The notes under the pieces are model-generated. The model was given only the letters and a program-made list of their open reading frames with translations, searched no databases and was not told the DNA's origin. A program made the position numbers and the translations under genes. Positions 43,665-50,480 of a stretch of 64,000 nt of DNA are shown here, piece after piece (the first letter of the stretch is position 1; the number at the start of each line of letters is the position of its first letter). The DNA is from Devriesea agamarum. GTDB taxonomy: Bacteria > Actinomycetota > Actinomycetes > Actinomycetales > Dermabacteraceae. The stretch spans positions 1,240,001 to 1,304,000 of the forward strand of contig NZ_LN849456.1 of assembly GCF_900070355.1 (NCBI RefSeq), read 5' to 3'.

Positions 43665-44141
43665 TCATAGCATTTTGGCTAGCTCCTGAAAGTGATAACC
43701 GAATTTCTGAACTAGGACACTGATAGCAGGCGGCTGTATCCTGTCGATACGCGGGTCATCGACGCTGATTCTCTCCAGAGAGTAGTCCCCTCGATCATCT
43801 CGAGCGAACTCCGATCCCGTTCGGTTATCCCAGTCCATTTTTGTGACGCGTGCGAGAAAGAACGTTTGCGCTGATGGGGATTGGTCGGCCTCGTGTACGT
43901 CATATTCAACGTGCACAACAGGCCCTATCACGATGTCGGCGGCTCCGACTTCCTCAAGTGCTTCGCGTCTCGCAGCCATCTCTTCATCCTCGAAAGGATC
44001 CAAGCCACCTCCTACGGTGACGAGATACGGCTCGCGCCCAGGCCGACTTCGACCTATGAGAATCAGCGCCCCCTCCTGATCAAACAACAGCAGCCGCGCT
44101 GAGTCTCGGGAGCGTAGATGTGGAAATCTATTCGTAAACAT
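43665..44141 (-). CDS. Nudix hydrolase
   Basis: 158 aa. Seen: the Nudix box GGLDPFEDEEMAARREALEE followed by VGA, with all metal-binding Glu residues, and strands typical of the fold. The substrate is a nucleoside diphosphate linked to another group but cannot be specified. Its base composition is visibly lower in G+C than neighbouring genes (codons such as AAA, ATA, TTT are frequent), suggesting a later arrival. It stands alone, flanked by about 300-bp spacers on both sides. ATG start. Confidence 0.85.
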   Translation of the reverse strand: MFTNRFPHLRSRDSARLLLFDQEGALILIGRSRPGREPYLVTVGGGLDPFEDEEMAARREALEEVGAADIVIGPVVHVEYDVHEADQSPSAQTFFLARVTKMDWDNRTGSEFARDDRGDYSLERISVDDPRIDRIQPPAISVLVQKFGYHFQELAKML

Positions 44142-44414
44142 TTGCCTTCATAGTCCTACCACGCGGCAGCTAAATAATTAGTATGTGCGATTACCGCATC
44201 GATGGCGCTTTATTACCCGCTATCAGAGGTGTCACCACCCCAAAAAAACCGTCTTGCGGACTGATGTGGACTCAAGGGACACCTGTTTATCACCGCGTCC
44301 ATAGACGTTTTGGCAAACCCCGCCAGCCGTTCATCCACCAGGTGAAGCCGGGCGAGTTCTCCACACAACGCCGCACCCCTGGGGCTTGCCCCAGCCTCCG
44401 CCCAGCATGGACGC
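44142..44414. other. 273-bp spacer before the Tad cluster
   Basis: Contains an AT-rich start (likely promoter of the Nudix gene on the minus strand) and a GC-richer second half that should carry the Tad operon promoter. Nothing else was recognised. Short open frames here lack support. Confidence 0.4.
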
Positions 44415-45581
44415 ATGAATCCGCGTCACCTGATACACCCAAACGCCTCTCCCCCATCTGTGCCGTTAATCAACGCTCACGATCCCTCATCCCCACGTTT
44501 CACCTGCTCGCTGCTCGGATTTGGCCCTGACGTTGCGATGGCGCTGCACGATCACATCCTGGCTGCCGGAGGGACACTTGGCCCGAGTGAAGAGCAGCTT
44601 CAGCTGAAAGGCGGCACGGGCCACCAGGTACCCGCATCATCCGATCTTCTGCTGTGTGCACCCGCTGCGCTCGCCAGTTTAGATCCCGCCCTCACCCCAC
44701 CGACGATCGTGGTCAGCGATCAGATGCCTGATTCATCGCTGTGGAATCTCGCGCTCGCCCGGGGTGTGCGCCGCGTCATCACGTTTCCTGATCAGTCGCG
44801 AGAACTGCTCGCCGAACTACAAGGGATCACGCTATCCTCAGCGCGCCACCGGGCATGCGTGATCGCGGTCAGCGGCGGATGCGGAGGCGCGGGGGCCTCA
44901 TCCCTGGCAGCCCGCCTGGCTAGTGCTGCCACCAAACAGGACCTCACCACCGTGTTAATTGATGCCGACCCAGAAGGGGGCGGTCTCGATGTGCTGCTAG
45001 ACCTCGATCCCGACGGGGCTCGGTGGGATGACGTCAACCCTCTCGCCCCAGGCGATGGGGAGGCATTGCGCGCCTCGCTCCCCCTCATTGATGGCTGCGC
45101 CGTGCTTGCGGGGCGCCCCTCGACCAGTCTGATTCCCGCGGCTATAACAGCGCTCTCCTCCAGTACCGACGTCCTTGTTCTCGATCTGCCGTGGGCGCTC
45201 GTCCCATCTATGACGAGCAATATCGACCGCATCCTCATGGTGGTTCCCGCTCACTTGCACGCTGTCTCAGCAGCAGCCCGTCGACTTTCGCATTTTCCGC
45301 TTGCGCACTCGGGGATGGCGTGCGATCTGGCCGTACGCCTAGTTTCCGGAGGCTGGATGGTCGAAGATGTCGAGGATGCTCTGGGGATGAGCGCGGCCCT
45401 CACGTTTCGTGATCACCGACCCGGTGTCATACCCATGAGAGATATTCGTCCCGGGCGTCGTGGGGCGGATGCCGCGTGCTCTCGCTATATCCGTCAGCTG
45501 ATCACCCAAGATCTCGCTGTCACTAACCGCGCAGAACTCTCTCACGACCTCGACAGCCGCCCCGCCGGGGTTTCACGATGA
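44415..45581 (+). CDS. ssd: CpaE/Ssd-like MinD-family ATPase of the Tad cluster
   Basis: 388 aa. The first about 140 residues resemble a receiver-like pseudo-domain with no clear phospho-Asp; the rest is a MinD/ParA-type fold with deviant Walker A AVSGGCGGAGASSLA (about 150-164), VLIDADPEGGGLDVLL and a switch region LVLDLPWAL. Known: CpaE/TadZ localises pilus machinery; the actinobacterial homologue (Ssd, Rv3660c) has been linked to septum placement. First gene of the operon and overlapping tadA by 4 bp. The Walker A Lys of the usual KGGxGK start is replaced, so ATPase activity may be weak. Confidence 0.85.
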   Translation: MNPRHLIHPNASPPSVPLINAHDPSSPRFTCSLLGFGPDVAMALHDHILAAGGTLGPSEEQLQLKGGTGHQVPASSDLLLCAPAALASLDPALTPPTIVVSDQMPDSSLWNLALARGVRRVITFPDQSRELLAELQGITLSSARHRACVIAVSGGCGGAGASSLAARLASAATKQDLTTVLIDADPEGGGLDVLLDLDPDGARWDDVNPLAPGDGEALRASLPLIDGCAVLAGRPSTSLIPAAITALSSSTDVLVLDLPWALVPSMTSNIDRILMVVPAHLHAVSAAARRLSHFPLAHSGMACDLAVRLVSGGWMVEDVEDALGMSAALTFRDHRPGVIPMRDIRPGRRGADAACSRYIRQLITQDLAVTNRAELSHDLDSRPAGVSR

Positions 45582-47017
45582 CCAGCCACCGCCGGCGGCA
45601 GAGCCATGTTCCTTCTCGCTCAGCGTCCCCGCTGTCGCATCACCCGATACCAGGGATCAAAGCCGCCGCATCGCGCACTGACGCCACCACCTACGACGAA
45701 CACGAACACGAACGATTAGAGCAGATCAGTCGGCAACTCATCTCGGCCGTGCGCGATGACCTCATCGCTGAACCCGGGTCATTGGATGCCGCACGTGTCG
45801 CACGCTGCACCCAAGCCAGCGGACTGGTATTAGGAGCACACGACCTGGTCCGAGTCACCGCATCGGTGCGTGACCATGTCCACGGGCTCGGCCCCTTGCG
45901 CCCCTTCGCCCAGCCCGGGGTCACCGATATCTTGGTGACCGCAGATGGACGAGTCTGGGTAGACAGCGCAAAGACCAACGGCTTAGAACAAACATCGACG
46001 GTTCTCAGCAGCGAAGAATGCAGGGACACAGCCGTGCGCTTAGCGACCGCTGCTGGTCGCCGACTCGATGACGCGATGCCCTGGGTCGACGCGCATTTAC
46101 ACGATGGCACCCGTCTGCATGCAGTCCTTCCACCGGTAGCCATCGGCGGGACCGTCATTTCACTGCGTCGCCCTTCATCACATCGCCCCACCCTGGCCGA
46201 CCTCGAACACAGTGGATCCCTTAGCGCCACAGCCCGCCATATCCTCACCGCATTGATCGAGCGCAAGCTGAGCTTCCTCATCAGCGGGGGCACGGGCAGC
46301 GGCAAAACCACCTTATTAGGCGCCATGCTCTCCTCCGTTCCCGAACACGAACGGGTTCTCATCGTCGAAGACGCCACAGAACTGCGCCCTGTTCACCCCC
46401 ACGTCGTCCACCTGCAATCACGACACGCTAACAGTGAAGGAACAGGGCAGATAGGTCTGGACACCCTAGTCCGACAATGTCTGAGAATGCGGCCCGACCG
46501 CATCGTCGTCGGCGAATGCCGAGGTGCGGAGATTCGCGAGCTTCTTCTCGCACTGAACACCGGGCACGACGGCGGGTGCAGCACTCTCCATGCCAACAAT
46601 GCCTACGACGTCCCGGCGCGGCTCGAAGCCCTCGGAGCGCTGGGCGGGCTCGATAGATCAGCCCTCGCGGCGCAGGCCATGAGCGCGCTCGATGTCATTC
46701 TGCATATCGAACGGCGAGGAAACCAACGAAAACTCACCCAGATCGCCACGCTGGCCCGAGGAACCGACGGATTTCTCACCACCGATGACGTCGCACGATT
46801 TTCACCCGCCGGAGACCTCATACCCGGACCCGCCTGGTCACAGCTCGCCACACGCCTGGAAGGCACCCCATTTGCCAGCTCACCTGCGACATCCCGTGCA
46901 GCTGAGCCCAGCGCTGCACCCCGTATCTCGGCGCCAACTCTCATCGACCAGGCCACCTATTTGCCATCGCAGCAGCCAATAGGACGCACCGCCCGACACA
47001 AAATGGACATATCATGA
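45578..47017 (+). CDS. tadA: Tad secretion/pilus ATPase TadA (CpaF)
   Basis: 479-aa GspE/VirB11-type hexameric motor. Seen: the N-terminal domain with GPLRPFAQPGVTDILV, Walker A ISGGTGSGKTTLLGAML (about 235-251), Asp box EDATELRP, Walker B RIVVGECRGAEIRELL (about 307-322), and the His box GGCSTLHAN. The C-terminal about 70 residues are a Ser/Ala/Pro-rich tail. ATG overlaps ssd and tadB by 4 bp each. Confidence 0.95.
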   Translation: MTSHRRRQSHVPSRSASPLSHHPIPGIKAAASRTDATTYDEHEHERLEQISRQLISAVRDDLIAEPGSLDAARVARCTQASGLVLGAHDLVRVTASVRDHVHGLGPLRPFAQPGVTDILVTADGRVWVDSAKTNGLEQTSTVLSSEECRDTAVRLATAAGRRLDDAMPWVDAHLHDGTRLHAVLPPVAIGGTVISLRRPSSHRPTLADLEHSGSLSATARHILTALIERKLSFLISGGTGSGKTTLLGAMLSSVPEHERVLIVEDATELRPVHPHVVHLQSRHANSEGTGQIGLDTLVRQCLRMRPDRIVVGECRGAEIRELLLALNTGHDGGCSTLHANNAYDVPARLEALGALGGLDRSALAAQAMSALDVILHIERRGNQRKLTQIATLARGTDGFLTTDDVARFSPAGDLIPGPAWSQLATRLEGTPFASSPATSRAAEPSAAPRISAPTLIDQATYLPSQQPIGRTARHKMDIS

Positions 47018-47703
47018 CTCTATTCGACGCCTTGTTGATAGGGGTCCCCGCACTGCTGGCCATCCTCATGCTGCGTTCAACTCGGCCAAGGCCCGCGGAC
47101 CGAAAACCCAACCCCACACAGCGCTCCGCTCCCATCCCTAAACGCCCCGTAGAAACGGGAGCTCTTGCTCAACTCGCCGAAGCACTAGCGGCCATGTTGA
47201 ACGCCGGTCTCGGCCCTGCTCAGGCATGGCAGGTGTTAGCTGAGGAACTCACTGACCCCCGACTGACCTACCTCGCTCGCGCAGCGGCATCGTCCCTCGA
47301 CCCCCAAAACGTCGTGGCACACGCACAGCTCGGTTCCCCCGGGCGAGCTTTGGCCGCAAGCCTCACACTCTCCCATCACTGCGGGGTCGGGCTTGCTCCT
47401 CTGCTGCGTGAGCTTGCCTCAACACTGCGCGACCTCGACGACGCCGACCGGGCCCGGCGCACCGCACTCGCAGGTCCACGCGCCACGGCCCGGCTCCTGC
47501 TCGCACTCCCCTGGGCCGCGCTCGGGATCGGAGCCGTGCTCGGCGGGAACCCCATCACCGTCTTGTTGAGCACGCCGCTCGGTCTGATCTGCCTGACTAT
47601 TGGCACCGTGCTCAGCATTGCCGGGTGGTGGTGGATGCGACGTTTAGTCGATGCCGCTCGCATAGAAGAGCCGCATCGCCGCGGGGAGCGCAAGAGCTCA
47701 TGA
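47014..47703 (+). CDS. tadB: Tad inner-membrane platform protein TadB
   Basis: 229 aa, a GspF-type platform protein of the small actinobacterial form. Seen: N-terminal hydrophobic segment, helical T2SSF domain (about 45-150; LAEALAAMLNAGLGPAQAWQVLAEE given as LAEALAAMLNAGLG), and two C-terminal membrane helices (LLALPWAALGIGAVLGG; LICLTIGTVLSIAGWWW). Overlaps tadA and tadC by 4 bp. Confidence 0.88.
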   Translation: MTLFDALLIGVPALLAILMLRSTRPRPADRKPNPTQRSAPIPKRPVETGALAQLAEALAAMLNAGLGPAQAWQVLAEELTDPRLTYLARAAASSLDPQNVVAHAQLGSPGRALAASLTLSHHCGVGLAPLLRELASTLRDLDDADRARRTALAGPRATARLLLALPWAALGIGAVLGGNPITVLLSTPLGLICLTIGTVLSIAGWWWMRRLVDAARIEEPHRRGERKSS

Positions 47704-48362
47704 ACCTTCACCTCACCCTGTTCCTGATCGGCATGTGCGCATGTGCCGCCACACTGGCGCTAATACCCAATCGGTACCAGAAGCCACCCCGCAGACTCGG
47801 CGAGTATGTATCCCACCTAGACGACACCGTCACTGCCGGCGACCCCAACCATAAACGTCACCCCGTACCACTCTCGCGAAATCGCATCGTCAGCCGTTGG
47901 ATAGGAAGATCTCGGCAACAAACTGGGGTCGCACCCTGTCTCATCCTGACTCTCATAGTGGCCTGTCTACGGGCCGGAGCCCCTTTGGCTAAAGCCCTGC
48001 GCGACGTATCCATGGCTCTCGGCAGCGATCCATCCGCGTCTGTGCTCCACCAAGCCGCCGAGGCGCTGTCTTTAGGAACCTCGGGGCACACCTCCCTTAG
48101 CGCGCTTCCGCTGGGGCTTCATCCACTTCGCGATGCGGCGGTGCTCTCCGAACGCACCGGCGCAGACCTCGCAGATCTCCTCACAGCAGCCGCTCACGAT
48201 GACCGACGCAGCCGAGCCCGACGCGCCGAGGCCCGCGCAGCAACCCTCGCGGTCCGCCTGGTTTTACCGACCGGGCTGTGCATTCTGCCAGCGTTCGTCG
48301 TCCTTGGCATCGTGCCCACGGTCTACTCGCTTCTCACCGCTCCCGGGCTACTCAGCCCCTAA
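47700..48362 (+). CDS. tadC: Tad inner-membrane platform protein TadC
   Basis: 220 aa. N-terminal helix LFLIGMCACAATLALIP, a T2SSF helical domain (LILTLIVACLRAGAPLAKALRDVS given as CLRAGAPLAKALRD), and C-terminal helix VRLVLPTGLCILPAFVVLGI. The frame runs 25 codons further upstream into tadB, but ATG 47700 gives the 4-bp overlap seen throughout the operon. Pairs with TadB to form the platform. Confidence 0.87.
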   Translation: MNLHLTLFLIGMCACAATLALIPNRYQKPPRRLGEYVSHLDDTVTAGDPNHKRHPVPLSRNRIVSRWIGRSRQQTGVAPCLILTLIVACLRAGAPLAKALRDVSMALGSDPSASVLHQAAEALSLGTSGHTSLSALPLGLHPLRDAAVLSERTGADLADLLTAAAHDDRRSRARRAEARAATLAVRLVLPTGLCILPAFVVLGIVPTVYSLLTAPGLLSP

Positions 48363-48436
48363 AACCTCCGGGAATGCCCCGGACGATGACCCACACGGTC
48401 ATCCCACACCGAAAACACCATAAAGAAAGGTCAGAT

Positions 48437-48697
48437 ATGTCAACTACCAGCACCATTGTCAAAACCGCACCAGCTAGTACCGCATCAAACGGCGTCACTA
48501 CCCCGGAGCTTGATCGGCTCACGCCCACCACCCGGCCCCGGATTGATCTCGAACGAGGCGCAGCGACCGCCGAATACGCCATAGCCACCTTGGCAGCCTG
48601 CGGATTCGCAGCTGTCCTAGTCGGACTGCTGGCCTCTGGTGAAGTGCGCGAACTTCTCTTTGGAATTATCCGCTCTGCCCTCGGCATGGGATCGTGA
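48437..48697 (+). CDS. DUF4244 small pilin-like protein
   Basis: 86 aa. One hydrophobic helix preceded by ERGAATAEYAIATLAACGFAA: Glu five residues after an Ala/Gly, then hydrophobic, as in Flp-type pilins; DUF4244 proteins occupy the pilin position in actinobacterial Tad clusters. Start ATG 48437 has GAAAGG 8 nt upstream, unlike the long upstream extension. Probably the main pilin or pseudopilin; cleavage would need a prepilin peptidase that is not in the window. Confidence 0.85.
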   Translation: MSTTSTIVKTAPASTASNGVTTPELDRLTPTTRPRIDLERGAATAEYAIATLAACGFAAVLVGLLASGEVRELLFGIIRSALGMGS

Positions 48698-49203
48698 TCG
48701 AGAGCATCGTGGACACAGGTAACGCCTCTGGGCGCGGTGATGACATAGTGCCACCACCGCACTACCAGCCCAGGGGCGTTTGCCTCCGCGCCACAATTCA
48801 AGAAAACATCTCTCGGACCGAACGCGGATCGGCAACAGCTGAAACCGCCATCGTGCTTCCCGTCGTCATCCTGTTTGTGTTCGTCCTCGCGATCCTCGGC
48901 GTTGGCATCGCTTCGCAGCTCACGACCCTCGAAGCAGCGCGCGCAACGACCCGTGAATTAGTGCGCGGATCACCCCAGGAGAAAGCGATAGCTGTTGCCC
49001 ACAGGATCGCCGGCCAGAAAGCAGATATCGCTATCACCCGCGACGGCGACTTCGTCCAGGTGAGAGTAAGGCGACCACTAGAAATCCCTCTGGACGGCCC
49101 TATTGCCTGGCCAGAGATGACGCTCACCGGCACCGCAACCGGTCATCTTGAACCACACCTCCTACCTGACAGCAGCAACCCCACACCAGAAGACAGCTCA
49201 TGA
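48694..49203 (+). CDS. tadE: TadE-like pseudopilin
   Basis: 169 aa. Seen: ERGSATAETAIVLPVVILFVFVLA, the TadE form of a Glu-containing segment followed by one helix (quoted here as RGSATAETAIVLP), and a C-terminal extracellular domain. A Pro/His-containing N-terminus of about 45 residues precedes the helix, longer than usual, so a later start is possible although the 4-bp overlap with the DUF4244 gene supports this one. Minor pilus component. Confidence 0.85.
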   Translation: MIESIVDTGNASGRGDDIVPPPHYQPRGVCLRATIQENISRTERGSATAETAIVLPVVILFVFVLAILGVGIASQLTTLEAARATTRELVRGSPQEKAIAVAHRIAGQKADIAITRDGDFVQVRVRRPLEIPLDGPIAWPEMTLTGTATGHLEPHLLPDSSNPTPEDSS

Positions 49204-49694
49204 CTTATCCAAAGCACCGTCGCGACCGAGGATCCGCACCCGCCGGAGTCCTCGCTTTCACCTCAATGTTCCTCCTGATCGTCTGGGGCATTGGCCTGTT
49301 GGGCGTCGGGTTAAGCCTGCGCGTCCGCGTCGACGGCGCCGCTGACCTCGCCGCATTAGCAGCAGCAGATCACCTCGCAGGGCACAGCCTGGCTGGGACG
49401 CCCGACCAGTCAGACTCGCAACCGTGCGCCCTGGCCGAGGCTGTGGCAGCAAAGCACCACGTGCAGCTCACTTCATGCATCCTGAACGGCCCCGAGGCGA
49501 TCGTCTCTGTCAGCGCATCAGCTCCGTTACTGGGAACCATGACTGGGCAGGCACGCGCAGGTCCCGAGGATTCACATATCTCGGGTGCACCGTTATCAGT
49601 AACCACACCATCGCTCGCACTGGCCTTACACCCGGCACCCATCGCGGTATGGGAAAGCTTGGAACCAGCAATCATCGCCGCGACCTCGCTGTAG
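49200..49694 (+). CDS. Secretion-associated TadE/TadG-like protein (Rv3654c type)
   Basis: 164 aa. Seen: RGSAPAGVLAFTSMFLLIVW with a single N-terminal helix and then VDGAADLAALAAADHLAG, typical of the Rv3654c-like proteins in actinobacterial Tad clusters. Two Cys in the outer domain (PCALAEA, SCILNG) may form a disulfide. Overlaps tadE by 4 bp. Last gene of the operon. Confidence 0.83.
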   Translation: MTYPKHRRDRGSAPAGVLAFTSMFLLIVWGIGLLGVGLSLRVRVDGAADLAALAAADHLAGHSLAGTPDQSDSQPCALAEAVAAKHHVQLTSCILNGPEAIVSVSASAPLLGTMTGQARAGPEDSHISGAPLSVTTPSLALALHPAPIAVWESLEPAIIAATSL

Positions 49695-49874
49695 GTCTGC
49701 ACGGTGCCCGCACAGTCAACGCCAACAAAGTGATCATATTCAATGATCGTTTAGATATTTACCATGATCATCCGCCACGGATTGATAGCCCAAAGCACTC
49801 ACTCGGCACCGCCACACATCCGCGGCGCACGCGCTTAACCGCCGCTAAATCACACTGACAGGACAGGAATACAC

Positions 49875-50477
49875 ATGAACCAGCTGCTGCTTATTGATTA
49901 CGCCGAGGTTCTCTCCAAGCCTTTTAGCGATGACTCCATGACGAGCCTTGCCCGCCAGCTACACATGGACGTCAGCGAGTTCAAAGAACGCTATTGGGAG
50001 TACCGCGCCCCCTATGACCGGGGACAATCAGACCGTGATTATTGGGAGACCGTGGCCGGGCGAGAACTCGATGACGATACCCTCGCCACACTGATCAAAA
50101 TCGATGTCGACGGATGGACAGACCTCGATCCCAGAGCCGAAGGCTGGTTATCGGATCTCAACGCGGCGGGAAGCAGGCCGTGGCTCCTATCAAATGCACC
50201 GCATCCTCTAGCCGACGCCGTTGAGCTTCTACCCCTTACCTCATCATTTGCTGGATTGCTCTTTAGCTGCCGAATCGGCGAGGCAAAACCCTCCGCTCAA
50301 TGTTTCTCTGTGGCGCTCAAGGCCATGGGGGCAACACCGGAGTGCGTCACGTTCATTGATGACCGTCAGACAAATATCGAAGCCGCTGCGAGGCTTGGGC
50401 TAAACACCTATCTATTTACCGGGAACTACCCCCAACCGGATCACGTGCTCCACCCCAATCGCGCACAGAACATCTGA
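49875..50477 (+). CDS. HAD-superfamily protein with atypical motif I
   Basis: 200 aa. Seen: motif I as LLIDYAEVLSKP: nucleophile Asp is kept but the acid/base Asp at +2 is Ala; motif II WLLSNAPH with Ser; motif III Lys in GEAKPSAQ; motif IV FIDDRQTNIEAA. Otherwise normal for the YihX/FMN-phosphatase-like subgroup, where related forms read DYxxV/I. Loss of the second Asp would slow or change catalysis. It follows the Tad operon after 180 bp and has its own ribosome site (AGGACAGGAA). No known role. Confidence 0.8.
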   Translation: MNQLLLIDYAEVLSKPFSDDSMTSLARQLHMDVSEFKERYWEYRAPYDRGQSDRDYWETVAGRELDDDTLATLIKIDVDGWTDLDPRAEGWLSDLNAAGSRPWLLSNAPHPLADAVELLPLTSSFAGLLFSCRIGEAKPSAQCFSVALKAMGATPECVTFIDDRQTNIEAAARLGLNTYLFTGNYPQPDHVLHPNRAQNI

Positions 50478-50480
50478 TAC

